64,000 nt of DNA, from assembly GCA_963790075.1 (NCBI GenBank), contig CAWBNG010000008.1:124001-188000 (forward strand), given 5' to 3'. A program made the position numbers and the translations under genes. A model generated the notes under the pieces. It made no database searches. It was not told where the DNA came from and was given only the letters and a program-made list of their open reading frames with translations. Below, piece after piece: positions 1 through 7,584 of the stretch. Each line of letters starts with the position of its first letter. Positions within the stretch are counted from its first letter, which is position 1. Source of the DNA: CAYOUV01 sp963790075 (GTDB lineage: Bacteria; Chloroflexota; Anaerolineae; Anaerolineales; Villigracilaceae).

Positions 1-1
1 C

Positions 2-838
2 CAGGTAAGCTTTCCAATTCAGTGCTTCCAGTGAGGGGACGGCCGGATAGCCGGGCCGCATCTCGTGGATGGTATAGCCGGCCTCGGTCAGTTTCTCCCA
101 GGCAACCCTGGCGGCCTCGGGGCCGTGTAGTTCCAGCAGCATCAACGGGGGGGTCTCTTTCAGGATGCGCGCCATACCGGGCAAAGCCAGCACCTCGCCG
201 CCCTCGATATCCATTTTGAGAGCCTGCGGGGACGGGTTGCCCTGTGCAAAGACAAAGTCATCCAGGGCGAGGCCGGGGACGGTCACTTCAGCCTGGTAGG
301 GTTCGTCGCGCCCAGCCGAACCGGCAGCCTTGCCCATCCCGCCCGAGGCATGGACCAGAAAGGTCACCGGCCGGGTCGAGTCCGTGACAGCTCCGGCATA
401 GACACTTACCTGTGCCTCCAACCCGTTGAGTTCGAGATTCTTCCGCAGGCGTTCGACGTTCCCCGGCAAAGCCTCAAAAGCAAAGACGCGGCCCTGATCC
501 CCAACCGCCCTGGCCAGGATAGTCGTGACGTAGCCGATATTGGCACCGACATCGTAGACCAGCATGCCAGGCGCGATCAGCTCGCGCACCGCTGCCTGGA
601 GTTCGGGTTCGTAAGTACCCAGCCAGTAATCCTTTTCGGTTTGCAGGTCGAGCCAGAATTTGTAACCCGCCAAATTCCCGGCTGCGATTTCGACCACCGT
701 CAAGCCCGACGGAGCCACCTTGTTCAATGAGCCACGGATCAGACGCGCCAGCGGTTCGATACGATAGATGACCCGCTTGACCGGGGCCGGCAGGATGCGG
801 GCGGTGAAGGATGCGATCGACAACAATGGATTGGACAT
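2..838 (-). CDS. FkbM family SAM-dependent methyltransferase (3' end beyond window)
   Basis: This reading frame starts at an ATG three bases after the stop of the SnoaL-like gene and stays open to the window edge, giving at least 279 residues without a stop. It contains a class I SAM-binding motif I (VYDVGANIGYVTTILARA, about residues 95-112) and the FkbM-family LKMDIEGGE motif near residue 210. FkbM proteins O-methylate sugars or lipids in surface polysaccharide or secondary-metabolite pathways. The gene is last in a minus-strand set with an acyltransferase, a GT4 glycosyltransferase and a SnoaL-like protein, so a role in decorating a surface glycan is inferred. The C-terminus lies outside the window. 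Confidence 0.85.
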   Translation of the reverse strand, partial: MSNPLLSIASFTARILPAPVKRVIYRIEPLARLIRGSLNKVAPSGLTVVEIAAGNLAGYKFWLDLQTEKDYWLGTYEPELQAAVRELIAPGMLVYDVGANIGYVTTILARAVGDQGRVFAFEALPGNVERLRKNLELNGLEAQVSVYAGAVTDSTRPVTFLVHASGGMGKAAGSAGRDEPYQAEVTVPGLALDDFVFAQGNPSPQALKMDIEGGEVLALPGMARILKETPPLMLLELHGPEAARVAWEKLTEAGYTIHEMRPGYPAVPSLEALNWKAYL

Positions 839-841
839 AAA

Positions 842-1285
842 TCAGTTGCGAGGCTCGACGTGCGGAGCATGATAAGCCGGAGATTTGTGCACGTGCACCA
901 CTTTCCATTCCCCTTCCAGTTTGACCATCACGCGCGTTTCGTTGTGAGCCGCCACCTGCACCCCGTCCGCCGAAGACGTACTGGTCAGCAGGGTGTAGCT
1001 GGTAATGGCCGCATCACCGTAACGCTGGATGTGCAGGTTGGATAGGTCGAAGCGCGTCACAGCTTGCGCGCCCCTCCCTTCGGCGCCGAAGACCGTGCTG
1101 CTGCGGTCATTGGCGGTCATCATAAATTCGTGAAAAGGCAGCCCGTCTATCCGGTGTGGTGTGACCCACCATTCGTACAGCGTCAAATCTTCGCCGGTCG
1201 TCCGGGAATAGGTTTCGACGTCGTTGTCCTGGATGGCTTGCAGATGCTTGCGTAAGAATTCGTATACTTCGGGATCGTGTGCCAT
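842..1285 (-). CDS. SnoaL/NTF2-like protein
   Basis: A 147-residue protein with the size and layout of the SnoaL/CaMKII-association fold: an N-terminal helical stretch (VYEFLRKHLQAIQDNDVETY), then beta-strands ending in WKVVHVHKSP. Such proteins can be small enzymes (cyclases, isomerases) or binding proteins; no substrate can be named. The ATG at 1285 is chosen because a GGAGG ribosome-binding site lies just upstream and the frame overlaps the end of the glycosyltransferase operon-style; an in-frame ATG 39 bases earlier has no such site. It sits between the GT4 gene and the FkbM methyltransferase. Confidence 0.75.
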   Translation of the reverse strand: MAHDPEVYEFLRKHLQAIQDNDVETYSRTTGEDLTLYEWWVTPHRIDGLPFHEFMMTANDRSSTVFGAEGRGAQAVTRFDLSNLHIQRYGDAAITSYTLLTSTSSADGVQVAAHNETRVMVKLEGEWKVVHVHKSPAYHAPHVEPRN

Positions 1286-1286
1286 A

Positions 1287-2312
1287 TCAACCTCCAGGTA
1301 AGAGAACTTCGAGATAGCGGTCAACCATGTTATCCAATCCCAGGGCGGATGTGGCGTGCGCTCGCGCCCCAGCCTGGAATTTGGGCAGGTCGTGCAGGAT
1401 TTCAGCAGCCGCGTCGGCCAGGGAGATCATGTCCGGCGGATCGAGATTCCACGGATCGCCGCCGTACGGGACCACCCGACCGGCACTGGCGGGTACCAGT
1501 TCGGACAGCGCGCCGGTGTTAAAGGCCACCACCGGCAAGCCGCAGGCCAGAGCCTCGATCACCGAATTCGGGCAGGCCGGGTGAAGGTCTCCGGAGAAAA
1601 GGATGTGTGCCGAGCGGTCGAGCTGCGGGATCGACTCGTGCGGAACCTGTCCGCTCCAGATGATAGGTACACGGCTGTGGGAGCTCCATTCAGCTTGCTG
1701 CGCCTGCGAGACCTTGCCAACCAGCATCAGTTCCATCGGAAAGCCGTGCTGGCCAGACAGCAATTCAGCCAGTTTGACCGCACTTTCCAGTCCCATATCG
1801 TAGCCGCCGCCCAGACTGCCCTCGACCACCAAAAGACGATAGCGATCGGGCGGGCGCTGGCCAGGTCCGTCGGGCGAATACAAGCCCAGGTCCACGCCGT
1901 TGTGGATCACGCTGTAGGCTACGCGGGTAGGTTTGTACCAGTCTTCCCACCATTTGCGCGAGAACTCACTCTGGTAGACGATCTGATTCGCCAGGTAGCG
2001 GCGGATGGTGGACAAGACGAAATTGCCGGACTCCGCGCGCAGCGTGTGCCGCCAGGAAATGCGCTGCTTGCGGTGGATCCAGTTGATGCCGTCCAGGCGC
2101 TGCACCACGGGGACGCCGCGCCGCCTGACTCGCTTCAGCTTGCTCAACTGGCGCGTACCGCCGATAACCAGCACCGCATCGTAGGGGGTCTCGTCCAGGT
2201 CGTAGCACACGTCCACGCCGCGTGCCGCCAGCCCAGCGGAAAGTTTGTGTTGGAACGAGACCATGCCGCCCACACCGCTCACGCGCGGGACCAGACAAAT
2301 CCTGGGGCTCAT
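1287..2312 (-). CDS. Glycosyltransferase family 4 (GT-B fold)
   Basis: A 341-residue GT-B protein. The N-terminal domain has a glycine-rich loop (RVSGVGGMVSFQHKLS), and the C-terminal half has the donor-site region HPACPNSVIEALACGLPVV typical of GT4 enzymes, where the conserved EX7E-type motif binds the nucleotide sugar. It probably transfers a sugar to a growing surface polysaccharide or glycolipid on the cytoplasmic face. The start is the ATG at 2312 because it overlaps the acyltransferase stop in an ATGA junction; upstream in-frame codons fall inside that gene. The sugar and acceptor cannot be read from the sequence. Confidence 0.85.
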   Translation of the reverse strand: MSPRICLVPRVSGVGGMVSFQHKLSAGLAARGVDVCYDLDETPYDAVLVIGGTRQLSKLKRVRRRGVPVVQRLDGINWIHRKQRISWRHTLRAESGNFVLSTIRRYLANQIVYQSEFSRKWWEDWYKPTRVAYSVIHNGVDLGLYSPDGPGQRPPDRYRLLVVEGSLGGGYDMGLESAVKLAELLSGQHGFPMELMLVGKVSQAQQAEWSSHSRVPIIWSGQVPHESIPQLDRSAHILFSGDLHPACPNSVIEALACGLPVVAFNTGALSELVPASAGRVVPYGGDPWNLDPPDMISLADAAAEILHDLPKFQAGARAHATSALGLDNMVDRYLEVLLPGG

Positions 2313-2752
2313 GGCAGCGGCTCCCGGCTTCCGATCTGACGGGCCGGGATGCCTCCCCAAACCTCGTACTCACCCGTCGATTCCAGCAAAACCGCGTTGG
2401 CGGCCACGATCGTCCCACGTCCAATTCTTAAAACACCCTCCTTACCCAACACCTTCGCCCCGGCAGACAGGATGACGTCATCCGCGATCTCGAAGCCCTC
2501 GAAGGCTGACTCGCTGGCCGGACGATGGACGTCAGCCCGGCCAAGCGTCACGCCCGGGTAGATCTTGACCCGCGCGCCGATGCGTGTGTGCGGGTGGATG
2601 ACCACGCCGAAGCCGCCGTGCTCGAGCAGGAAGTCCGGACCGACCTGCACCGAGCGGGGGATTTCCGCGCCGAGTAATTTGAGAGTCAGGTAAGAAATCC
2701 GGCCGATCAAGGGTATCTGCCGGGAATAGATCAGGGAGGTGTAAAACGACAT
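2309..2752 (-). CDS. Hexapeptide-repeat acyltransferase (serine acetyltransferase-like)
   Basis: A 147-residue left-handed beta-helix acyltransferase. The repeats (IHPHTRIGARVKIYPGVTLG, then IADDVILSAGAKVLG and IGRGTIVAANAVLL) and the terminal VWGGIPARQIG closely follow the serine acetyltransferase/colanic acid WcaB-type pattern. It presumably uses acetyl-CoA to acetylate a sugar or amino acid; context with GT4 and FkbM genes favours a sugar. It is first in the minus-strand operon. There is no Shine-Dalgarno site before the ATG at 2752, but a perfect TATAAT lies six bases upstream, which suggests a leaderless message (see the promoter entry). An in-frame start 72 bases upstream is possible but overlaps that promoter. 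Confidence 0.8.
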   Translation of the reverse strand: MSFYTSLIYSRQIPLIGRISYLTLKLLGAEIPRSVQVGPDFLLEHGGFGVVIHPHTRIGARVKIYPGVTLGRADVHRPASESAFEGFEIADDVILSAGAKVLGKEGVLRIGRGTIVAANAVLLESTGEYEVWGGIPARQIGSREPLP

Positions 2753-2758
2753 GCAGTT

Positions 2759-2764
2759 ATTATA
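2759..2764 (-). promoter_or_regulatory. TATAAT -10 box, leaderless start of acyltransferase operon
   Basis: A perfect TATAAT on the minus strand ends six bases before the ATG at 2752 and there is no ribosome-binding site between. Transcription from it would begin at or next to the start codon. No good -35 is visible. The same geometry recurs at 11051, 21471 and 48854. Confidence 0.5.
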
Positions 2765-2800
2765 CCCGCCGAGGCTTCGCCTTTTGAGGGCCTGAATTAT

Positions 2801-2819
2801 GGTATGCTTAACCCATACC
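2801..2819. repeat. Short inverted repeat ahead of deoxynucleoside kinase
   Basis: GGTATG and CATACC form 6-bp arms around a 7-base centre, 18 bases before the kinase start, between two divergent genes. It could be an operator or a weak hairpin; nothing further can be said. Confidence 0.3.
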
Positions 2820-2836
2820 ACCATCGGAGTCCGTGC

Positions 2837-3496
2837 ATGTACATTGTGATCGAGGGAGTCATCGGGGTTGGAAAAACCACGCTGGCACGCCTGCTCCAGC
2901 GCTCATTCGACGCCGAGCTACTGCTTGAAGTGTTTGAAGAAAACCCCTTCCTATCGGATTTCTACGCCGACCGTGCCCGTTACGCTTTCCAGACACAAAC
3001 CTTCTTCCTGCTCAGCCGATACCACCAGCAGCGCCGCAGCGTCCCGGCCATCCTGGAAAAAGGCACAAACCTGATCACGGATTACACCTTTGCCAAAGAC
3101 GCCCTTTTCGCTCAGATCAATTTGCAGGGCGACGAGCTCGACATGTACTACAAGGTGCATGAGGCGCTGGCCGAAAAAATCACCCAACCCGACCTGATCG
3201 TTTACCTGCATGCCGACACAGACGTGCTGATGCAACGGATTGCCTTGCGCGATCGCTCTTACGAACGCAACATGGAACGAAATTATATCGAGGCTCTCAA
3301 TCACGCCTACGAAAAATTCTTTTCCACGCCTTATGACCACACGCCGGTACTGGTGATCGATACCAATCCGCTGGATTTCGTTCGCTACCCCGAACACCTC
3401 AAACTGATCGAGAACCGTATCAGACAAAGCCTCGGCCTGGATCCATACCAACCCAGCCTGCCTCTCAACGAGCGGGCTGGCCCATCCCCTGCGTGA
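2837..3496 (+). CDS. Deoxynucleoside kinase (dGK/dAK/dCK family)
   Basis: A 219-residue P-loop kinase that phosphorylates deoxynucleosides to their 5'-monophosphates for nucleotide salvage. It begins with the Walker A loop EGVIGVGKTTLA, followed by the ENPFLSDFY substrate-site segment, the catalytic/lid elements (DYTFAKDALFA in place of the usual DRS stretch; LRDRSYERNM lid) and a DLIVYLHAD strand. The ATG at 2837 has a GGAG site nine bases upstream. The next gene follows after 10 bases. A second, diverged deoxynucleoside kinase is at 9561-10223, which suggests a split of substrates between a purine and a pyrimidine enzyme, as in several Firmicutes; which is which cannot be decided here. Confidence 0.87.
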   Translation: MYIVIEGVIGVGKTTLARLLQRSFDAELLLEVFEENPFLSDFYADRARYAFQTQTFFLLSRYHQQRRSVPAILEKGTNLITDYTFAKDALFAQINLQGDELDMYYKVHEALAEKITQPDLIVYLHADTDVLMQRIALRDRSYERNMERNYIEALNHAYEKFFSTPYDHTPVLVIDTNPLDFVRYPEHLKLIENRIRQSLGLDPYQPSLPLNERAGPSPA

Positions 3497-3506
3497 GGAA
3501 TCCCGA

Positions 3507-4526
3507 ATGCGCATTACGCGAGATACCCTGCTCCGCATTGCCAAAGAGACCGTCCAGCAGCGAACCTTCAAGGATCAAAAGATCGTCGCCGCCTACCTGA
3601 CCGGATCCCTGCTGAACGAAAACCCCTTCCTGGGTGGCACGACCGACATCGACCTGGTTTTTGTCCATGCCGAGCCGCCGGCTGCGGCGCGCGAGGTCGT
3701 GGCCTTGTCACAGGATTTCCATCTCGACATCACCCATCACAGTAAAAAAGAATACGACCCGCCGCGCGAGCTGCGTGCCAATCCCTGGCTGGGTTATGAA
3801 ATTTACGATCCCATGCTGCTGTACGAAACCCAGCATTTCTTCGAATTCACCCAGGCCAGCTTGCGGGCCGGTTTCACGGACCCTGAAGCCGTCCTCCAAC
3901 GTGCGTATAGTTTGCTCAGTCATGCCCGCCAGATATGGATGGATTTGCAATTCATCGAAAACGCCGGTCCCAATGACATTGCCAAGTATCTGAAATCGCT
4001 CAACCATGCCGTCAATGCTGTGGCCGAATTGAGCGGACCACCGCTTTCCGAACGGCGGATGCTGCACCAGTTTCCCGAGCGCGCCGATGCCATCGAGCGT
4101 TCGCACTTCGCGGCCAGGTTACTTGGCCTGATTGGCGGGACCAAAGCCGCCGACACGATCTACCTGACCAACTGGCTGCCCCAGTGGAGGGATGCTTTCG
4201 ATGCCGCCACCGAAAGCGCCCGCGTGGACGGGCGTATCCACCCGGCCCGCGTGGGCTATTACCAGAAAGCTTTCCTGTCCATGCTGGAGGGCGAGGACCC
4301 GACGGCCATGTTGTGGCCGCTGCTGCGTACCTGGACCCTGGCGGTCTCTGTCCTGCCGGCGGAGCAATCTGCGGCTTGGAAGGATGCCTGCGACTACCTG
4401 GGCCTGACCGGGGGCGGATTCTACGACCGCGTACAGGGGTTGGATCTATTCCTGGATGACATCGAAGAAATCCTGGAAGAAATGGCGACCTCCAACGGGT
4501 TGGAAATTACGGGAACCAGCCTTTAA
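3507..4526 (+). CDS. Nucleotidyltransferase-fold protein
   Basis: A 339-residue protein with a polymerase-beta-type nucleotidyltransferase signature near the N-terminus: a GS motif (YLTGSLLNENPFL, about residues 31-43) followed by GGTTDIDLVFV with the DxD pair, and a third acidic strand (FHLDITHH). The remaining two thirds is mostly helical and matches no family I recognise. It may transfer a nucleotide to a small molecule or protein (aminoglycoside adenylyltransferase-like layout), but no substrate is evident. It lies 10 bases after the deoxynucleoside kinase and has an AGGA site before its ATG, so the two are probably cotranscribed. It ends just before the origin-like region. Confidence 0.65.
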   Translation: MRITRDTLLRIAKETVQQRTFKDQKIVAAYLTGSLLNENPFLGGTTDIDLVFVHAEPPAAAREVVALSQDFHLDITHHSKKEYDPPRELRANPWLGYEIYDPMLLYETQHFFEFTQASLRAGFTDPEAVLQRAYSLLSHARQIWMDLQFIENAGPNDIAKYLKSLNHAVNAVAELSGPPLSERRMLHQFPERADAIERSHFAARLLGLIGGTKAADTIYLTNWLPQWRDAFDAATESARVDGRIHPARVGYYQKAFLSMLEGEDPTAMLWPLLRTWTLAVSVLPAEQSAAWKDACDYLGLTGGGFYDRVQGLDLFLDDIEEILEEMATSNGLEITGTSL

Positions 4527-4960
4527 AACTGCCCACATTTAGGGCTGTTGATTGCAGGCCAGACCCAACCAGAACGCACCAACCTGTGGATAAGTGTCCA
4601 AAAACTGTGGATAACCACCCTTCCCTGTGGAGAACTGCTCAATTGTTCGAGGTTTGAGCGAAAACCCGAACCCCATATCTGGGGGCATACTTTTCTCTAG
4701 TCCAATATCTAGAATGAGTTAAAAAATGAGGCGGAGTCTTTATTTCTTGTCCGAAAACTATCCACAACCTGGCCTAAGTTAAAAATCACGCCGGATCCCC
4801 ATATGTGGGGAAACTCTCTTGACCCGTTGCAGGTATGAGGCCAAATTAGAGATCCGGGATCTTATCCACATTCTCCACCCCTCCTACTAAGACAACTACA
4901 TATATATACTTATTGAATAAATACCTGCTTGAATCTAACAACTTAATCCTGTACAATTTT
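4527..4960. other. Candidate chromosomal replication origin (oriC): DnaA-box cluster plus AT-rich unwinding region
   Basis: This 430-base gene-free stretch has three perfect DnaA boxes (TTATCCACA or its complement at 4585-4593, 4606-4614 and 4862-4870), single-mismatch boxes at 4626-4634 and 4758-4766, and weaker ones at 4804-4812 and 4871-4879. The perfect box at 4862 and the adjacent degenerate one run into a GC-rich tract (4877-4884), then CTACTA (4884-4889), which reads as a DnaA-trio on the other strand, then an AT-rich stretch (4890-4950). That order matches the basal bacterial origin plan. Palindromes at 4671-4684 and 4797-4810 and a repeated AGTTAAAAA (4717, 4777) add structure. dnaA itself is not in the window. 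Alternatives are a DnaA-titration or DnaA-regulated promoter site. Confidence 0.7.
4929..4957 (+). promoter_or_regulatory. Sigma-70-type promoter of spoVS
   Basis: TTGAAT at 4929-4934 and TACAAT at 4952-4957 are separated by exactly 17 bases, 50 bases before the spoVS start. The promoter lies at the edge of the AT-rich origin-like region, so DnaA binding nearby could affect it. Confidence 0.6.
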
Positions 4961-5006
4961 GTCTAGAGCAGTTAAGCCCCTCTACGAACCGAATGGGAGG
5001 TTCTCA

Positions 5007-5282
5007 ATGGATATCATTAAAGTTTCAGCAAACTCCCGTACATCTGCTGTTGCCGGGGCAATCGCGGGCGTGGTCCGCGAGCACAAACGGGCGGAAGTAC
5101 AAGCGATTGGCGCTGGGGCTGTCAACCAGTCTGTGAAGGCACTGGTTCTGGCGACCGGCTACCTTGCGGGGGATGGGATTGATGTTGTTTGCGTCCCTGA
5201 GTTCGTAGATGTCGAGATTGATGGGAAAGTTCGGACTGCCATCAAACTGGTTGTTGAACCACGGCTGCCTGATAACAGCTGA
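5007..5282 (+). CDS. spoVS: Stage V sporulation protein S (SpoVS/Alba-like)
   Basis: A 91-residue protein matching SpoVS almost end to end: MDIIKVSANSRTSAVAGAIAG, then AIGAGAVNQSVKALVLATGYL and a C-terminal basic beta-strand region. In Bacillus it is needed at stage V of sporulation; the fold resembles Alba nucleic-acid-binding proteins, and homologues occur in many non-sporulating Chloroflexota and Deinococcota, where the role is unclear. The start at 5007 has a strong GGGAGG site. It is a single-gene unit directly beside the origin-like region. No other sporulation gene is present, so a sporulation role should not be assumed. Confidence 0.93.
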   Translation: MDIIKVSANSRTSAVAGAIAGVVREHKRAEVQAIGAGAVNQSVKALVLATGYLAGDGIDVVCVPEFVDVEIDGKVRTAIKLVVEPRLPDNS

Positions 5283-5301
5283 TTAGGGTGGCCCTTGCAA
5301 A

Positions 5302-5363
5302 AAACCGTCAAGCGCTGACAGGCACAGCGAATTCAGTGCCGTGTCTTGCTGCTTCGACGGTTT
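5302..5363. repeat. Nested inverted repeat after spoVS
   Basis: Outer arms AAACCGTC (5302-5309) and GACGGTTT (5356-5363) enclose an inner hairpin made from GGCAC and GTGCC flanked by GACA/TGTC. It lies between the spoVS stop and the next gene, and may be a terminator or a structured leader. There is no clear T-run. Confidence 0.45.
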
Positions 5364-7514
5364 ATGCTTAAAATGAAAACTGTGAACCAAAAGCCGAATC
5401 ACTTCGTTTTCCCTGCTTTGGCAAAACGGTCTGTCCTTTTCCGCTGGGCAGCCGTATTTGTGCTTGGCCTGGCCCTGATGGGGAACCTTTTTTCGCCGGT
5501 CCTGGCGATTTCTCGGGAGTCCGTTCATGCAGCGTCTGGTGGTCAATCCGTCGCGGAGCATGTGTCCATCAGCGATTTTCGTATCCGGGGACTGAGCGGA
5601 GGGAATGCTGAACCTGTCGACCTTTACAACCCGCAGGACATCATTATCAGCGAAGTTGCCTGGGCCGGGACCCAGGCTTTTGAAGGCGATGAGTGGATCG
5701 AACTGTACAACACCACCTCTGGTGACATCGACCTGAGCGGCTGGCGCCTGGAAGCTGCGGATGGAGAACCGTCCATTCCCTCTGGGTGTAGATCCCGATC
5801 CTGAAAAAAATAAAATTTTGGCGGGTAAGTTTTTCCTGCTCGAACGCGGCGATGACAATGTCGTCAGCAATGTCACCGCAAACCAGATCTACAACAGCGG
5901 ACTGCTCGCCGACAGTGGCGAGACGCTCTACCTTTTAGCGCCAGATCGCAGCCAGATCGACACCGCCAATGCCGATGGCGGCGCCTGGCCGGCCGGGACA
6001 GGGGACTCCGATGATTTCCGCAGCATGGAGCGGCTGGTCGAGAGCGGGGCAAGTGGCCGCTGACGATGCCTACGGATGGATCAATTCGAGGACGACGCCA
6101 ACCGCGATGCGACCGCGATGCCGCCGACCAGTTGATCTACGGTACACCCGGCCAGGACAACTGGGCCTTCAGCGTGACCCCAACCGTCACGCCGACCAGC
6201 CGCTGTGCCCACGCCCACCAACACCGGCACGCCGACCAAGACGCCCGACGCCCCACCCCCAGCTTGAGCGTCCTCATCAACGAGGTGGCCTGGGCGGGGA
6301 CCTGGCTTATCCAGCGACGAGTGGATCGAATTGTACAATCCCAGCGGCGCACGATCGACCTGAATGGCTGGCGTTTGGCTGCGGACGACGGCACGCCTGA
6401 TATCGCTTTGAGCGGCAGCATCCCTGCCGAACGAATTCCGCCACTGGCGCAACGCCAGCCGAGGGACAATTACGGCTTACAAGAGACTACAATAGTACTT
6501 TCGGACTTCTGGCTGACCAGATCTACACGTACTCGGCGAGTTGATCCAACAGCGGCGAGAGTCCTGCGCCTGCATGGATAGCGACGGCGACCTGGTCGAC
6601 ATTGCCAATGCCAACGGCGGCGCCTGGCCGGCGGGCAGCAGTCTGACCTATGCCAGTATGGAGCGCCGGCCGGTGGACTTTTGAACTCGCCCACGTCCTG
6701 GATCACCTACGCCGACACAGCGCCATCTGGGCGCTACGATGCCGGCGATCCCCCAACCCGATCAAGGGCTCGCCCAGGTTACCCCAACTGGGCGACCACG
6801 GTAACGCCCACTCCCAGTCCGACCAAGATACCCACCTGGACACCGTACCCAACCCGGACGCTGATCCCAACCCGCACGGCGACAGCGATCGTCCAAAACT
6901 TAGTGCTCAACGAAGTCGTCCCGCGCGCTGGTCATGACTGGAACGGCGATGGGCGCGTGGATGTATATGATGAGTATATCGAGGTCGTCAACATCGGCTT
7001 TGTTGAGGTCGACCTGAAGAACTGGAAGCTGGACGACCTGCCGAACCAGGGCTCCAGCCCGTATACGCTGCCCAGCCTGATGATCAAACCCGGACAACGC
7101 ATCGCCTTCTTCGGCCTGAACACCGGCATCTCGCTCAGCGATGGTGGCGATACCGTCCGGTTGTTGCGGCCTACCAACCAGATTGCCGATGCGTTCAGCT
7201 ACACGGTCGTCACCAAGCCTGACCAGTCATGGTGCCGCTTGCCGGACAGCGGTAATCAGTGGAAGGATACCTGCTTCCCCACGCCTTTCAGCAAGAACGC
7301 CACCTATGGAGTCTATCCACCCCAGCCCGGCCTTGTCGGCGAGACCGCCTCCACCTGCCTGTTACCGGATACCACACCGCAGGAATTCGTGCTGGCCGAA
7401 TGCGATGCCCCCGGCAGGGACATCTGGCGCAGGGATTTCTGGCCGTCCTTCCCGGGACCGTTGCCCTGGCTGGAGGCTATGTTCAAATGGCCGCCAGTCG
7501 TTCCGCTAAGATAA
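5364..7514 (+). pseudogene. Secreted multi-lamin-tail-domain (LTD) protein, broken by several frameshifts
   Basis: Read across frames, this is one protein of about 700 residues: a signal peptide (RWAAVFVLGLALMGNLFSPVLA), then three lamin-tail domains. LTD1 begins IIISEVAWAGTQ...DEWIELYN (5641 on), LTD2 VLINEVAWAGT...LNGWRLAADDGTPDI (6268 on), LTD3 NLVLNEVVPRAGHDWNGDG (6895 on). Threonine/proline linkers (VTPTPSPTKIPTWTPYPT) join the domains. The frame changes near 5780, 6063, about 6200, 6310, about 6430-6480 and near 6670; the longest intact piece is 6681-7514. LTDs are cell-surface or nuclease-associated binding domains. Damage is concentrated in 5780-6680, which fits either real decay or a patch of poor sequence; neighbours also carry indels. 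The start could be 5364 or 5373; neither has a clear ribosome-binding site. Confidence 0.7.
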
Positions 7515-7544
7515 GTAGAATTTTTAGAGTGTCTAAAAAGAACT

Positions 7545-7567
7545 AGCCCATCTTATTCCGATGGGCT
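7545..7567. terminator. Bidirectional hairpin between two convergent surface-protein genes
   Basis: AGCCCATC (7545-7552) pairs with GATGGGCT (7560-7567) across a 7-base loop. T-rich sequence follows on the plus strand (TGTTCGTTATTAT) and A-rich sequence precedes, so it can end transcripts from the LTD gene and the beta-helix gene. Confidence 0.7.
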
Positions 7568-7584
7568 TGTTCGTTATTATAGTC

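Noticed and set aside
1356..2339. A 327-codon plus-strand open frame
   Set aside because: Lies opposite the GT4 glycosyltransferase, which has clear family motifs and operon-type junctions.
5780..6670. In-frame stop codons in the LTD region as possible recoding (selenocysteine or programmed frameshift)
   Set aside because: Multiple shifts of both signs in non-catalytic linkers and domains, with no hairpin or slippery pattern; decay or sequence error is simpler.
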